A stretch of DNA of 64,000 bases from Proteus penneri (GCF_003144535.1 NZ_PHFJ01000015.1:1-64000), one strand, 5' to 3'; shown: positions 1 through 9,979, counted from the first letter of the stretch. A program made the numbers and translations. The notes: generated by a model from the sequence alone, not told the origin.

Positions 1-140
1 GTCAAGAGTTTTTTCAAACTTTTTTCTTTTCTCTTCACCGTCCTGCGTGGCTTGTTGTTTGCTCATCGCCGGTCAGTGGATGCGCATTATAGGGAGATCT
101 CGGATTAGCGCAAGTGTTTTTTTAAAAAAACTTACCAAGC
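1..140 (-). promoter_or_regulatory. rRNA operon P1 promoter (and start of P2) pointing out of the window
   Basis: On the minus strand a -10 TATAAT (86-91) is followed by the GC-rich discriminator GCGCATCC and CACTGAC, as in enterobacterial rrn P1 promoters (E. coli TATAATGCGCCACCACTGAC). A weak -35 TTGCGC (108-113) sits 16 bp upstream, and A/T tracts at about 114-140 resemble an UP element. The likely start is near 77. At the edge, minus-strand CTCTTGAC (1-8) looks like the beginning of the P2 -35 region. In E. coli an rrn operon also lies just downstream of clpB. I infer a 16S-23S-5S operon left of position 1. Confidence 0.85.
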
Positions 141-268
141 GAATGCTTTATAAGCAAACACCCCATATTGGTATAAAAAATAGACATCGTTTGTTTAAAA
201 AAGTTTCAATTTTATCTGTGATTCTTAGCGATTTAACGGTTAAATCTTCATTTATAAATTAAGAGCAT

Positions 269-296
269 AAAAAAGAGGCTTAAATAAGCCTCTTTT
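269..296 (-). terminator. Rho-independent terminator of clpB
   Basis: Stem GAGGCTT (275-281) pairs with AAGCCTC (286-292) around loop AAAT. On the minus strand it is followed by a run of T. It lies about 45 bp after the clpB stop and separates clpB from the rRNA promoter. Confidence 0.85.
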
Positions 297-338
297 CAGT
301 TTCACGACATCTCTTATTACTATAGAGAGGATGCTCTA

Positions 339-2912
339 TTACTGTTTTGCAATTATCTTATTATTGTCCAAATCTAAGATAATCTCTTTACCTGGTAATA
401 ATTTACCAGACAAGATGTCTTGAGCTAATGGGTTTTCAACCTCTTGCTGGATAGCCCGTTTCAATGGACGAGCACCATAAATTGGGTCGAATCCAACTTC
501 GCTCAATTTCTCTAATGCAGCCCCAGTAATAGTAACGTGATAACCACGCTCTTCTAAACGCTGGTATAAACGACGCAACTGAATTTGTGCAATCGCTGCA
601 ATGTTTTCTTTGCCTAATGGATGGAATACCACAACTTCATCAATACGGTTGATAAACTCTGGTCTGAAATGATGGCCAACAACATCCATCACAATAGTTT
701 TCATTTCTGGATAATCAATTGTCCCGAAACGTTCTTGAATTAAATCAGAGCCCAAGTTCGATGTCATAATCACAACTGTATTACGAAAGTCGACTGTTCT
801 ACCTTGTCCATCCGTTAAACGACCATCATCCAATACTTGCAATAAGATATTAAATACGTCCGGATGCGCTTTTTCAACTTCATCTAATAAGATGACTGAA
901 TAAGGACGACGACGAACTGCTTCTGTTAAATATCCACCTTCTTCGTAACCAACATATCCTGGAGGCGCACCCACTAAACGAGAAACGGAGTGTTTTTCCA
1001 TAAACTCAGACATATCGATACGAACCATTGCATCATCACTATCAAACAAGAAGTTTGCTAATGCTTTACATAATTCTGTTTTACCCACCCCTGTTGGTCC
1101 TAAAAATAAGAACGAACCAATTGGGCGATTAGGATCAGACAACCCAGCACGACTACGGCGGATCGCATTTGATACTGCACTTACAGCCTCAGCCTGACCA
1201 ATAACACGTCTATGTAGCTCTTGTTCCATTCTTAGCAGTTTTTCACGTTCCCCTTCTAACATTCTAGATACAGGAATACCTGTCCAACGCGCTAAAATTT
1301 CAGCGATTTCAGCATCAGTGACTTTATTACGTAACAGCTTCATATGCTTATCTTCAGCTTTATTCGCCTCAGCAAGCTGTTTTTCTAATGTCGGGATTTG
1401 TCCATATTGGATCTCCGACATTTTCGCTAAATCACCACTACGACGAGCCTGCTCTAAAGCAATACGAGCCTGCTCTAATTCAGATTTAATATGTTGAGTG
1501 CCAGTAAGCTCTGCTTTTTCAGCTTTCCACTCTTCTTCTAAAACAGAATACTCTTTCTCTTTCTCAGCAAGTTCTTCATTTAGCATCTCTAAACGTTTTT
1601 TACTTGCATCATCAGACTCTTTTTGCAGTGCCTGTTGTTCAAGTTTGAGCTGAATGATACGTCTATCAAGTCTATCTAGTGCTTCTGGTTTTGAATCCAT
1701 CTGCATACGTAGGCTTGCACCCGCTTCATCAATTAAATCAATTGCTTTATCTGGCAACATACGGTCAGAAATATAGCGATGAGATAAAGTCGCAGCTGCA
1801 ACGATAGCTGGGTCTGTAATTTGAACATGATGATGAAGTTCATAACGTTCTTTTAGACCACGTAAAATAGCAATAGTATCTTCAACTGTAGGCTCAGCCA
1901 CATACACTTTTTGGAAACGACGCTCTAATGCAGCATCTTTTTCAATGTATTGACGATATTCGTCAAGTGTTGTTGCCCCCACACAGTGTAATTCACCACG
2001 AGCTAATGCAGGCTTTAGCATATTTCCCGCATCCATAGCACCGTCGGCTTTACCTGCACCAACCATCGTATGTAATTCATCAATAAACAGAATGACACTA
2101 CCTTCCTGTTTAGATAAATCATTTAAAACAGCTTTTAAACGCTCTTCAAACTCACCTCGATATTTAGCACCTGCTAATAACGAGCCCATATCTAAGGAAA
2201 GTACGCGCTTATTCTTTAAACCTTCAGGAACTTCACCATTAACAATACGTTGAGCCAAACCTTCAACAATCGCCGTTTTACCCACACCCGGCTCACCAAT
2301 AAGTACAGGGTTGTTTTTAGTACGACGTTGTAAAACTTGAATGGTTCTTCTTATTTCTTCATCACGACCAATAACAGGATCGAGTTTGCCTTGTTCTGCT
2401 CTTTCCGTTAAATCCACAGTATATTTTTTCAATGCCTGACGTTGGTCTTCTGCATTTTGATCGTTCACTGTTTCTCCACCACGTATTTTTTCAATCGCTA
2501 TCTCAAGAGTCGCTTTATTCGCTCCGGCCGCTTTTAGCATGTCAGCAACTTGACCACCCGTTTCCATGGCAGCTAAAAGAAAGAGCTCTGACGAAATAAA
2601 TTCGTCACCTTTTTTCTGTGCCAACTTATCGCACAAATTAAGGTGTTTAATTAAATCATTTGAGGGATGAACCTCTCCACCAGCACCTTCGACTTTAGGT
2701 AATCGAGATAAAGCATCATTAATTCGCTCATTAAATTGCGATGCATTAACACCTACAGATGTTAATAAAGGGCGAATTGAGCCACCTTGTTGATTAAATA
2801 ACGCACTCAGTAAATGTATGGGTTCTATAAATTGATTATCGTTCCCAAGTGCCAATGACTGGGCGTCTGCGAGAGCTTGCTGGAATTTATTGGTTAATTT
2901 ATCCAGACGCAT
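339..2912 (-). CDS. clpB: ClpB, ATP-dependent disaggregase
   Basis: Hsp100 disaggregase that works with DnaK/DnaJ/GrpE to pull proteins out of aggregates in the cytoplasm. The 857-residue length equals E. coli ClpB. Visible parts: N-terminal Clp repeats (about 1-145), first AAA+ module with Walker A GEPGVGKT at 206-213, the long middle coiled coil rich in Glu/Lys/Leu (about 410-520), and the second AAA+ module with GPTGVGKT near 605. Residue 149 is Val encoded by GTG (2466-2468) preceded by GGTGGAG, the same place where E. coli starts the shorter ClpB isoform, so two products are likely. A sigma-32 promoter lies upstream and a terminator downstream; it appears to be transcribed alone. Confidence 0.98.
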   Translation of the reverse strand: MRLDKLTNKFQQALADAQSLALGNDNQFIEPIHLLSALFNQQGGSIRPLLTSVGVNASQFNERINDALSRLPKVEGAGGEVHPSNDLIKHLNLCDKLAQKKGDEFISSELFLLAAMETGGQVADMLKAAGANKATLEIAIEKIRGGETVNDQNAEDQRQALKKYTVDLTERAEQGKLDPVIGRDEEIRRTIQVLQRRTKNNPVLIGEPGVGKTAIVEGLAQRIVNGEVPEGLKNKRVLSLDMGSLLAGAKYRGEFEERLKAVLNDLSKQEGSVILFIDELHTMVGAGKADGAMDAGNMLKPALARGELHCVGATTLDEYRQYIEKDAALERRFQKVYVAEPTVEDTIAILRGLKERYELHHHVQITDPAIVAAATLSHRYISDRMLPDKAIDLIDEAGASLRMQMDSKPEALDRLDRRIIQLKLEQQALQKESDDASKKRLEMLNEELAEKEKEYSVLEEEWKAEKAELTGTQHIKSELEQARIALEQARRSGDLAKMSEIQYGQIPTLEKQLAEANKAEDKHMKLLRNKVTDAEIAEILARWTGIPVSRMLEGEREKLLRMEQELHRRVIGQAEAVSAVSNAIRRSRAGLSDPNRPIGSFLFLGPTGVGKTELCKALANFLFDSDDAMVRIDMSEFMEKHSVSRLVGAPPGYVGYEEGGYLTEAVRRRPYSVILLDEVEKAHPDVFNILLQVLDDGRLTDGQGRTVDFRNTVVIMTSNLGSDLIQERFGTIDYPEMKTIVMDVVGHHFRPEFINRIDEVVVFHPLGKENIAAIAQIQLRRLYQRLEERGYHVTITGAALEKLSEVGFDPIYGARPLKRAIQQEVENPLAQDILSGKLLPGKEIILDLDNNKIIAKQ

Positions 2913-2959
2913 AACACCTCCAAGTAAAATTTAAAGTAAAATTCGTAACTGGAGAATAG

Positions 2960-2985
2960 ATGAGGTCATTTTGACAATATTCAAG
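2960..2985 (-). promoter_or_regulatory. Sigma-32 (heat shock) promoter of clpB
   Basis: Minus-strand CTTGAA (2980-2985), a 14-bp spacer and CCTCAT (2960-2965) match the RpoH consensus CTTGAA / CCCCAT. The arrangement is nearly the same as the known E. coli clpB heat-shock promoter. It lies about 50 bp upstream of the clpB start. Confidence 0.85.
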
Positions 2986-3057
2986 CTCAAAATAAAAATT
3001 TTGAGCAAAAATATTTATCAGTATTTGAGATAAGTGAGAAAAACGGTTAAGAGAAGT

Positions 3058-3788
3058 TTATTTAATCCAGATTAATGACGCCATTCGACCTGTTATCTGT
3101 TCGCGTCTATATGAAAAGAAACGCGATTTCTCTGTCACAGTACAGAAATTACCACCGTAAATCTGAGTTACCCCATTTTCCTGTAAAATTATTCTCGCTA
3201 ACATATAGATATTAGCTAAATATTTACCATTATGAGGAATAAATGCAGGATCAAAGGCCTTATTTTTTTCAATAAAGGCCAAACGGACTTCAGAGCCTAC
3301 CTCAAAAGCAGTTGGCCCAATTGCTGGCCCTAACCATGCCATTATTTGATGTTTTGGTGCTTTAAACTTCGCTAGTGTATTTTGTAATACACCATGGCAA
3401 AGCCCTCGCCATCCACCATGAGCTGCGCCAACTTCTGTTCCATCAATAGTTGTAAAAAGAACAGGTAGGCAATCTGCCGTCATAATTGCACAAACTTTTT
3501 TCTCAGTAGCGGTATAAAGGGCATCACCTCGTACTTCATTATTTTTCTCAGTATTTAGCGTAACAACATGGGTACCATGAACTTGTTCAAGCCATAATGG
3601 CATTTCAGGCAGTTGAGCTTGCTGACAAAGTCTGCGTCTATTTTCTTCAACATCAGATAATTTATCACCAACATGAGCACCTAGATTGAGGCTATTATAA
3701 GGTGGCAGACTAACCCCCCCTCTCTCAAGGTACTGCAAGACCCAATATTTTCAGGTTGTGGCCAATCTGGAAAAACCAATGAAGTCAT
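3058..3788 (-). pseudogene. pgeF: PgeF/YfiH, peptidoglycan editing factor (laccase-domain), apparent frameshift
   Basis: Family members are cytoplasmic, metal-dependent enzymes that remove wrongly incorporated residues from UDP-MurNAc precursors (also annotated as polyphenol oxidase). Residues typical of the metal site are present: QVHG, TADCLPV and HGGWRG. The natural start is ATG at 3786-3788, touching the rluD stop (TAAATG), giving MTSLVFPDWPQPENIGSCST, which matches E. coli YfiH. That frame leaves the body of the protein at a G7 run (3714-3720). With eight G the join reads REGGVSLPPY and the product is 243 residues, exactly E. coli length. As read, the intact frame only begins at a TTG (3738) without the first 20 or so residues. 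It may be a real mutation, slippage or a sequence error. Confidence 0.8.
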
Positions 3789-4766
3789 TTACCAATCCAT
3801 TTCATCTTTAAACTGTTCAACGTCAGCTTTTAGCACATCGATAAGCTTAACCATATCATCAGGTAATGGTGCATGCCATTCCATTTCAATACCTGTTATT
3901 GGATGATAAAGACGTAGCATCGTTGCGTGCAAAGCTTGTCTATCAAATAAACGTAACGTTTCTCGTAATTCATCTGAAGCCCCTTTTAAAGGGCGAGGTC
4001 TTCCTGCATAAAGCTGATCACCAATTAAAGCATGATGTATATGTGCCATATGAACACGAATTTGGTGAGTACGACCGGTTTCTAAACGTAAACGCAAACG
4101 TGTATGAGCACGGAAATGCTCCATAACACGATAATGTGTTACTGCAGGTTTACCCATTGGGTGTACAGCCATATGTGTACGTTTAGTTGGATGTCGAGAA
4201 ATAGGTTCATTCACTAATCCTCCTGCTGTCATTCTTCCTGTTGCAACCGCTTCATACTCACGCGTGATTTCACGACGTTGTAAAGCTTCGACTAAATGCG
4301 TTTGAGCAGGAACTGTTTTTGCAACAACCATTAAACCTGTTGTATCTTTATCCAAACGATGGACAATACCAGCACGAGGTACATTAGCAATCTCTGGATA
4401 ACGATAAAGTAATGCGTTTAATACGGTGCCATCAGGGTTACCCGCACCAGGATGTACAACAAGATCTCTTGGCTTATTGATAACTAAAATATCATCATCT
4501 TCATAAACGATATTTAACGGAATATTCTGAGGCTCCCAGCGAACATCCTCTTCAATTAAGGCATCGATTTCAATTTTTTCACCGCCAAGCATTTTTTCTT
4601 TTGGCTTATTGATGATTTTATCGTTAACCTGCACTCTATTGTCTAAGATCCACTCTTTTATACGAGATCTTGAATAATCAGGGAACATTTCGGCCAAAGC
4701 CTGATCTAAGCGTTGACCCAGCTGTGAATCTGCGACTGTAGCATTAAGTCGTATTTGTTGAGACAT
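3789..4766 (-). CDS. rluD: RluD, 23S rRNA pseudouridine(1911/1915/1917) synthase
   Basis: Makes the three pseudouridines of 23S rRNA helix 69, needed for normal ribosome assembly and termination. An N-terminal S4-like RNA-binding domain (about 15-75, with SRSRIKEWI) precedes the RluA-type catalytic domain; the catalytic Asp is in GIVHRLDKDTTGLMV. I chose the ATG at 4764-4766 (MSQQIRLNATV), which gives 325 residues against 326 in E. coli; the frame extends 17 codons further upstream without family support. The stop codon abuts the pgeF start, so the two are probably coupled. bamD is divergent, as in E. coli. Confidence 0.96.
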   Translation of the reverse strand: MSQQIRLNATVADSQLGQRLDQALAEMFPDYSRSRIKEWILDNRVQVNDKIINKPKEKMLGGEKIEIDALIEEDVRWEPQNIPLNIVYEDDDILVINKPRDLVVHPGAGNPDGTVLNALLYRYPEIANVPRAGIVHRLDKDTTGLMVVAKTVPAQTHLVEALQRREITREYEAVATGRMTAGGLVNEPISRHPTKRTHMAVHPMGKPAVTHYRVMEHFRAHTRLRLRLETGRTHQIRVHMAHIHHALIGDQLYAGRPRPLKGASDELRETLRLFDRQALHATMLRLYHPITGIEMEWHAPLPDDMVKLIDVLKADVEQFKDEMDW

Positions 4767-4901
4767 AAATAATTTTCTATTAATTAAGTTAGTGTTTTGA
4801 CGGCACAGCCGTTTCATTTAAAATGAGTTATAGTGTAACCGATTTCAGGGGAGCTTCACGGAGAGACTCCCCAAACCTATTCAGAGGATAATCAATACGT
4901 G

Positions 4902-5636
4902 ATGAGACGCATTAAATACCTAGTGGCAGCGGCCACTGTAAGCCTGTTACTTGCTGGCTGTTCGAGTTCAGACAAAGACGCTACTGCCGATATGTCGCCT
5001 TCTGAGCTTTACTCAACCAGTCAGGAAAAATTGCTAGATGGCAATTATGGAGCGGCTATCAAACAATTAGAGTCTCTCGATAATCGCTATCCTTTTGGCC
5101 CTTACTCGCAACAAGTTCAACTCGATCTGATTTATGCTTATTATAAATCAGCGGAACTACCAATGGCGATTTCGGCAATCGACCGTTTTATGCGATTAAA
5201 TCCAACCCATCCTAATATCGACTATGTTCTTTATATGCGTGGCTTAACGGCTCAGGCATTAGATGATAGTGCATTACAAGGGTTCTTTGGTATTGATCGT
5301 TCAGACCGTGATCCTCAACATGCAATTGTAGCATTCAAAGATTTTAGTCAATTAGTTCGCTACTATCCAGACAGCCTTTATGCCGCTGATGCAACTAAAC
5401 GTCTTGTCTTTCTTAAAAACCGTTTAGCGAAGTATGAGCTTTCTGTTGCAAAATTCTATACTAAACGAGGGGCTTATGTCGCGGTTATTAATAGAGTAGA
5501 GCAAATGATGCGTGATTATCCTGATACACAAGCCACTCGCGACGCGCTTGTTTATATGGAAAACGCTTATAAAGAATTAGGTCTGACACAAGAAGCAGAA
5601 AAAGTAGCTTCACTGATTGCAGCCAATCCAGCCTAA
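4902..5636 (+). CDS. bamD: BamD, outer membrane assembly lipoprotein
   Basis: Essential lipoprotein of the BAM complex that inserts beta-barrel proteins into the outer membrane. The N-terminus is a lipoprotein signal ending in LLAGC, so the mature protein begins at an acylated Cys facing the periplasm. TPR-like helical repeats follow (for example [20 protein letters not shown] and the [11 protein letters not shown] region). The ATG at 4902 aligns [12 protein letters not shown] with E. coli [12 protein letters not shown]; a GTG one codon earlier (4899) is equally well spaced from AGAGGA (4883-4888). Length 244-245 equals E. coli. A strong terminator follows. Confidence 0.97.
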   Translation: MRRIKYLVAAATVSLLLAGCSSSDKDATADMSPSELYSTSQEKLLDGNYGAAIKQLESLDNRYPFGPYSQQVQLDLIYAYYKSAELPMAISAIDRFMRLNPTHPNIDYVLYMRGLTAQALDDSALQGFFGIDRSDRDPQHAIVAFKDFSQLVRYYPDSLYAADATKRLVFLKNRLAKYELSVAKFYTKRGAYVAVINRVEQMMRDYPDTQATRDALVYMENAYKELGLTQEAEKVASLIAANPA

Positions 5637-5652
5637 TTAAAGCCTCACTATC

Positions 5653-5683
5653 AAAAACAGCAGCTTATCGCTGCTGTTTTTTT
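5653..5683 (+). terminator. Rho-independent terminator of bamD
   Basis: AAACAGCAGC and GCTGCTGTTT form a long stem around TTATC, followed by a T run. It starts 17 bp after the bamD stop. Confidence 0.9.
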
Positions 5684-5907
5684 ATTCTTTGCTAGCTAAA
5701 TTGTCTTTACTTTTCATCAGCCCAACCTTCCTAATATGACCGAATAAATACAACTTAACAAGCGGTCTTTTTCAGCTATTTATCATTTGTCACGTTTTTA
5801 TTACTAGTTACACATACATCTAACAAAAAGTGATTTTGATCATGTTTTAAATTGTGTATCACGATATTCTGAATTTATCGAAGATGGAGTAATAAAGAGG
5901 TAACTAT

Positions 5908-6243
5908 ATGATTATAAATATTACTAGCAAACAAATGGAAATTACCCCAGCACTACGAGAACACATTGAAAGCCGTCTAACTAAACTTAATAAATGGCAG
6001 GTGAATTTAATCAATCCTCATATTATTCTTACGAAAGATCCTAAGGGTTTTAGTGTTGATGCCAGCATTCATACTCCAAATGGGCAATTGGTCGCTAATG
6101 CACAACACGCCGATATGTATGTTGCAATTAATGACTTACTCGCAAAACTTGAACGTCAATTGAACAAAGTTCAGCATAAAAATGAATCTCGCCGGGCGAA
6201 TAACAGCCTGAAAGAAGAGAATTTACTTGTCGATGAAATGTAA
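5908..6243 (+). CDS. raiA: RaiA/YfiA, ribosome-associated inhibitor (hibernation factor pY)
   Basis: Binds the 30S A/P-site region in the cold and in stationary phase, holding 70S ribosomes inactive. The 111 residues start [17 protein letters not shown] and contain LINPHIIL and [11 protein letters not shown], very close to E. coli RaiA (113 residues). The variable C-terminal tail is acidic, as in the family. AAAGAGG at 5895-5901 is the ribosome binding site. It stands alone, between the bamD terminator and its own terminator, upstream of the phenylalanine unit as in E. coli. Confidence 0.96.
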   Translation: MIINITSKQMEITPALREHIESRLTKLNKWQVNLINPHIILTKDPKGFSVDASIHTPNGQLVANAQHADMYVAINDLLAKLERQLNKVQHKNESRRANNSLKEENLLVDEM

Positions 6244-6295
6244 ATAGTAAAGCAAGATTAAAAATTAGAATAAATCACTGACTCAAAACGCCTCT

Positions 6296-6319
6296 GCGCA
6301 TCCTCGTGATGCGCTTTTT
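6296..6319 (+). terminator. Rho-independent terminator of raiA
   Basis: GCGCAT (6296-6301) pairs with ATGCGC (6309-6314), followed by TTTTT. About 50 bp after the raiA stop. Confidence 0.8.
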
Positions 6320-6393
6320 GTTGTATTTTTCTTGACTCCTTTCACATCATCATGTTTGATAGCGATATATTAAATAATTTACCAATCAATATA

Positions 6394-6447
6394 ATGAACA
6401 AATATCCACATTTGCCTTTCTTCTTTTTCTTTCTACTCTTTCATTAA
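6394..6447 (+). CDS. pheL: PheL, phenylalanine leader peptide
   Basis: A 17-codon frame reading MNKYPHLPFFFFFLLFH, with six Phe codons (five consecutive). E. coli PheL is likewise short and Phe-rich ([15 protein letters not shown]). It ends about 40 bp before the attenuator hairpin and 100 bp before pheA. Ribosome stalling at the Phe codons when Phe-tRNA is scarce would free the downstream RNA to form the antiterminator. It is too short for routine gene calling and is likely to be missed. Confidence 0.9.
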   Translation: MNKYPHLPFFFFFLLFH

Positions 6448-6513
6448 GAGGCTTTGTCATTTCAGAAAGAAAAGTAAGAACGACAATAGCCTCCAAGTTG
6501 GAGGCTTTTTTAT
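6423..6513 (+). promoter_or_regulatory. pheA transcription attenuator (antiterminator and terminator)
   Basis: Three competing pairings are visible. The Phe-codon stretch (about 6423-6434) can pair with AGAAAGAAAAG (6464-6474). GAGGC..TTGTC (6448-6458) can pair with GACAA..GCCTC (6482-6493), the antiterminator. AGCCTCC (6488-6494) with GGAGGCT (6500-6506) plus the following T run is the terminator. The last two share bases and so exclude each other, the standard logic of amino acid attenuation. Confidence 0.88.
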
Positions 6514-6549
6514 TTATGATGGTATGACATAACGGTATAGGGCTTAAAC

Positions 6550-7707
6550 ATGGAAAAACTCGATTTATTAGCAATCAGAGATAAAATTACAACGTTAGAT
6601 TCAGAATTACTAACGTTGTTAGCAAACAGACGCCAATTATCTGCTGACGTAGCTCAATTTAAATTGAATACACATCGCCCTATTAGAGATAAAAATCGTG
6701 AGCGTGAATTACTTGATTTATTAATTGAGAAAGGAAAAAAAGTTGGACTAGATGGTTTTTATATTAGTCGTATTTTTCAAATGATCATTGAAGACTCTGT
6801 ATTAACGCAACAAGCCATTCTACAACAACATCTTAATGCAACCCCCAATGAATCAGCCAGAATTGCTTATTTAGGACCTAAAGGTTCTTATTCACATATT
6901 GCTGCCCGTCAATATGCAGCCCGCCATTTTGATACCTACGTTGATTGCACTTGTCAGAAATTTGACGACATTTTTACACTTGTCGATACAGGTCAAGCTG
7001 ATTACGGTTTACTGCCCATTGAAAATACTAGTTCGGGTGCAATTAATGATGTTTACGATTTACTGCAAACAACATCAATCTCTATTGTTGGTGAAATTCG
7101 AATCCCTATTAATCATGCGCTTTTAACAAGTGTTGATAGCAGTACAGAAGAATTGCAAACTATTTATAGTCACCCTCAACCCTTCCAACAATGTAGCCAT
7201 TATTTAAACCAGTATCCAAACTGGAAAATTGAATACTGTGAAAGTACTGCCGCTGCAATGGAAAAAGTGGCTCTCGCACAATCGCCACATGTTGCGGCTA
7301 TTGGTAGTGAAGCTGGTGGCTTTCTTTATGGTTTAAAACCTTTAGCTAATAATTTAGCAAACCAGCAAATAAACGTAACACGCTTTATTGTTATTGCACG
7401 AAAAGCCATAGATGTTTCAGAGCAAGTACCTGCTAAAACAACCTTCTTAATGGCAACAGGACAACAAGCAGGTGCATTAGTTGATGCATTAATGATTTTA
7501 AAAAAATACGACATTATTATGACAAAACTTGAATCTCGTCCTATTAATGGCACACCTTGGGAAGAGATGTTTTATATTGATGTTCAAGCAAATTTACGTG
7601 ACATCAATATGCAAAAGACCTTACACGATTTATCACAAACAACACGTTCATTAAAAATACTAGGCTGTTATCCTTCAGAAAATGTTGTTCCTGTTGAAGT
7701 AAAATAA
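6550..7707 (+). CDS. pheA: PheA, chorismate mutase / prephenate dehydratase
   Basis: Bifunctional cytoplasmic enzyme converting chorismate to prephenate and then to phenylpyruvate, the committed steps of phenylalanine synthesis. Domains: chorismate mutase (about 1-90, LLALRDKI-like start), prephenate dehydratase (about 105-285, with [10 protein letters not shown] and the catalytic-Thr motif VTRFIVIA) and a C-terminal ACT domain (about 297-385) with the Phe-binding ESRP motif. The length of 385 compares with 386 in E. coli. It sits behind pheL and the attenuator, so it should be controlled by Phe-tRNA charging, and the ACT domain predicts feedback inhibition by Phe. Confidence 0.98.
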   Translation: MEKLDLLAIRDKITTLDSELLTLLANRRQLSADVAQFKLNTHRPIRDKNRERELLDLLIEKGKKVGLDGFYISRIFQMIIEDSVLTQQAILQQHLNATPNESARIAYLGPKGSYSHIAARQYAARHFDTYVDCTCQKFDDIFTLVDTGQADYGLLPIENTSSGAINDVYDLLQTTSISIVGEIRIPINHALLTSVDSSTEELQTIYSHPQPFQQCSHYLNQYPNWKIEYCESTAAAMEKVALAQSPHVAAIGSEAGGFLYGLKPLANNLANQQINVTRFIVIARKAIDVSEQVPAKTTFLMATGQQAGALVDALMILKKYDIIMTKLESRPINGTPWEEMFYIDVQANLRDINMQKTLHDLSQTTRSLKILGCYPSENVVPVEVK

Positions 7708-7721
7708 ACTCACTCGCAGAT

Positions 7722-7755
7722 AAAAGCCAAATAGCATATAACTATCTGGCTTTTC
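7722..7755 (+). terminator. Terminator between convergent pheA and dcuB
   Basis: AAAGCCA..ATAG (from 7723) pairs with CTAT..TGGCTTT, followed by a T-rich tract. The A-rich left arm means it could also act on transcripts from dcuB on the other strand. Confidence 0.75.
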
Positions 7756-7780
7756 TTTTTGGCTCTTATTTTAAAATTAA

Positions 7781-9121
7781 TTATAAGAAACCATACATCG
7801 CAGCAAACACCCAGCCAAAGACACAGGAAACGGTTACACCAATTAACCCTGGTAAAATAAAGCTATGGTTAATAACAAAACGCCCTATTCGAGTTGTACC
7901 AGAACGGTCAAATTGAATTGCCGCTAAGTCACTAGGATAAGTTGGCAGAATATAATAACCGTAACAAGCAGGTGCCGATGCAATGATATAAGCAGGATCA
8001 ACACCAATACCCAGTGCTAAAGGAACAATTGCAGCTAAAGCTGCCGCTTGAGAGTTAACAAACTTAGATACCAATAGTAAGACAACGGCATAAGCCCAAG
8101 GATATTCTCGTACTAATTGTCCTAATGCTGCTTCTATTTCTTTCATATGTGCAGAGAACATGGTTTCTGCCATCCAAGCAATACCATATACAGCAACAAT
8201 TGCTATCATCCCTGAACGGAATACTTCATTTTTAGATATAAGAGACGGATTGGTTTTACAGATAATAATAATTGATGCGCCTGCTAATAACATAAACATC
8301 TGAATAACGAGCACCATAGATAACGGTTTGCCATTAAATACAGGACGTATTTCAGAAAAAGCACCTAATATTGCAACAACAGCAATTGCACCTAAAAATA
8401 TCCACATTGCCACCCAGTTTTTCATAGGGAGCTTTTTATCTAGAAGTGTCGCTGTATCTCCATAAACATAATCATGGTTTTCAGGAACTGAAACAAACTC
8501 TTGGAAACGTTGGTCTTTATCTAAGTCTTTTCCTCTAAACCAGCTAAAGATACCAATGGCTAAAATACCGATAAAAGTAGAAGGTATAGTAATTGCCAAT
8601 AAATCTAAAAATTCAAGGTGTTTACCATTAAAAGTCACATCACCGAGCATTGCGACTAATGTAACAACGGCAACGGAAACGGGGCTTGCAATAATCCCCA
8701 TTTGCGAACCGATTGTACTTGCTGCCATTGGTCTTTCAGGGCGAATATTATTTTTTATCGACACATCATAGATAATTGGCAATATAGTATAAACAACATG
8801 TCCAGTACCACATAATATTGTAAGAGTACAAGTTACGAGTGGTGCAACAATAGAAATATATTTGGGATTTTTTCGTAATAATTTTTCTGCTATTTGCAAC
8901 ATAACATCTAATCCACCAGATGCTTGTAATGTTGCTGATGCAGAAACAACGGCAATAATAACTAACATTACATCAACAGGTGGTTTTCCCGGAGGGAGAT
9001 TAAAAACAAAAACTAAAATAACTAGACCTACACCACCTAATAAACCTAATGCAATTCCGCCCTTCCTAGCCCCATAAAATAGACACACTAATATAATGGC
9101 GAGTTGTATTAAAAAATCCAT
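7781..9121 (-). CDS. dcuB: DcuB, anaerobic C4-dicarboxylate transporter
   Basis: Inner membrane antiporter exchanging fumarate (or malate/aspartate) for succinate during anaerobic fumarate respiration. It is strongly hydrophobic with about a dozen membrane segments. Its length of 446 equals E. coli DcuB, and motifs such as [26 protein letters not shown] and [20 protein letters not shown] are nearly identical. It is closer to DcuB than DcuA by length and sequence. In E. coli it precedes fumB; here it is alone between pheA and the tyrA region. No clear FNR or DcuR site was found upstream by eye. Confidence 0.95.
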   Translation of the reverse strand: MDFLIQLAIILVCLFYGARKGGIALGLLGGVGLVILVFVFNLPPGKPPVDVMLVIIAVVSASATLQASGGLDVMLQIAEKLLRKNPKYISIVAPLVTCTLTILCGTGHVVYTILPIIYDVSIKNNIRPERPMAASTIGSQMGIIASPVSVAVVTLVAMLGDVTFNGKHLEFLDLLAITIPSTFIGILAIGIFSWFRGKDLDKDQRFQEFVSVPENHDYVYGDTATLLDKKLPMKNWVAMWIFLGAIAVVAILGAFSEIRPVFNGKPLSMVLVIQMFMLLAGASIIIICKTNPSLISKNEVFRSGMIAIVAVYGIAWMAETMFSAHMKEIEAALGQLVREYPWAYAVVLLLVSKFVNSQAAALAAIVPLALGIGVDPAYIIASAPACYGYYILPTYPSDLAAIQFDRSGTTRIGRFVINHSFILPGLIGVTVSCVFGWVFAAMYGFL

Positions 9122-9572
9122 AAATTACCCCTTGAAAAACACGTCGGAATATAAATAAAAAATAATACAATTGAATTTTTAGCACTTCTTGCAAAAAAAA
9201 GAGTCTATAAAATATAATTTACGATAATTGTTATAATCATTTTTTTGATCATTGTTATAGTTTACATAATACCTTTCAATTTCATTCAGTTTTAAGATCT
9301 CATCAACAAATAACTTTTAACGAAGAGACAATATTGAACATTAATTATTATGTAATTAAACCAAGTAATAACAATTAAATAACAAGACATTACTGTATAT
9401 AAAAATTAATAATTTCCAATTATCAAAAAACATTAAAATCCTATTAAAAATAGAAGTTTAATCACTTACTTTTCCGATATAACGTATACATGATTGGTTT
9501 ACTTCTTATGAAATACCAGAGAGGTTGTTAGATAAAATAGAATTATGCTTTAAGCATAAATAGGATGGTTAT
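9122..9572. other. AT-rich non-coding stretch upstream of dcuB
   Basis: About 450 bp with no convincing gene. It must contain the dcuB promoter (minus strand). A near-repeat of the element ATTGTTATA occurs around 9228-9260. I could not identify FNR, NarL or CRP sites with confidence. Confidence 0.5.
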
Positions 9573-9727
9573 ATGAATAATTTTACATTATTGATTTTAA
9601 ATATAATTTTTATTTTTTCACAGCAAATGCTTATGCATCACAAATTTCTTATTCTGAAGTAACAGTAAGTTCGATAAACCAGCTTCATTATACTGTTAGC
9701 CCATGTCCTAATCCTAAGGATTATTAG
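9573..9727 (+). pseudogene. Small exported peptide gene, apparent frameshift in its signal peptide
   Basis: ATG at 9573 follows AGGA (9562-9565) at good spacing and encodes a hydrophobic stretch MNNFTLLILNIIFIF. As read, the frame then runs to a stop after 29 codons. Adding one T to the T6 run at 9613-9618 joins it to FTANAYASQISYSEV, a typical signal-peptidase site (ANAYA/SQ), and a tail ending HYTVSPCPNPKDY, about 51 residues in all. Function unknown. The good ribosome site and signal peptide argue that it was a gene. It may be inactive, or the base may be missing from the sequence. Confidence 0.5.
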
Positions 9728-9744
9728 ATTAAAAAGATTCTAAT

Positions 9745-9870
9745 ATGAGTAAACTATTCATATTAATCACAACACTATTATTTAGTAGTTATACGTCATC
9801 TATTTATGATGAAAAAACTAATAGCGATATTACTAATCTTTATAGTATATCAATCAGCACAACACCTTAA
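9745..9870 (+). CDS. Hypothetical small exported peptide
   Basis: A 41-codon frame starting MSKLFILITTLLFSSYTSSIYDEK, with a short basic start, a hydrophobic core and small residues, resembling a signal peptide. If the TAA (9868-9870) is read past, the frame continues to a stop at 9901-9903 with ESCVFSPCDD, sharing the SPC tail motif of the preceding peptide. It may therefore be a truncated relative of it, in tandem 17 bp downstream. No recognised family and only a weak ribosome binding site. Confidence 0.35.
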   Translation: MSKLFILITTLLFSSYTSSIYDEKTNSDITNLYSISISTTP

Positions 9871-9938
9871 GAATCATGTGTTTTCTCCCCCTGTGATGAT
9901 TGATAATAATCAATAAATATTAGATTAATGTTATAAAT

Positions 9939-9979
9939 AAAAAGCCAGTCACTTCACACAATTAATTGACTGGCTTTTT
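9939..9979 (-). terminator. Terminator downstream of tyrA
   Basis: AAAGCCAGTCA and TGACTGGCTTT are complementary, with T runs on both strands. It probably ends the aroF-tyrA transcript and may also stop rightward transcription from the small peptide region. Confidence 0.85.
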
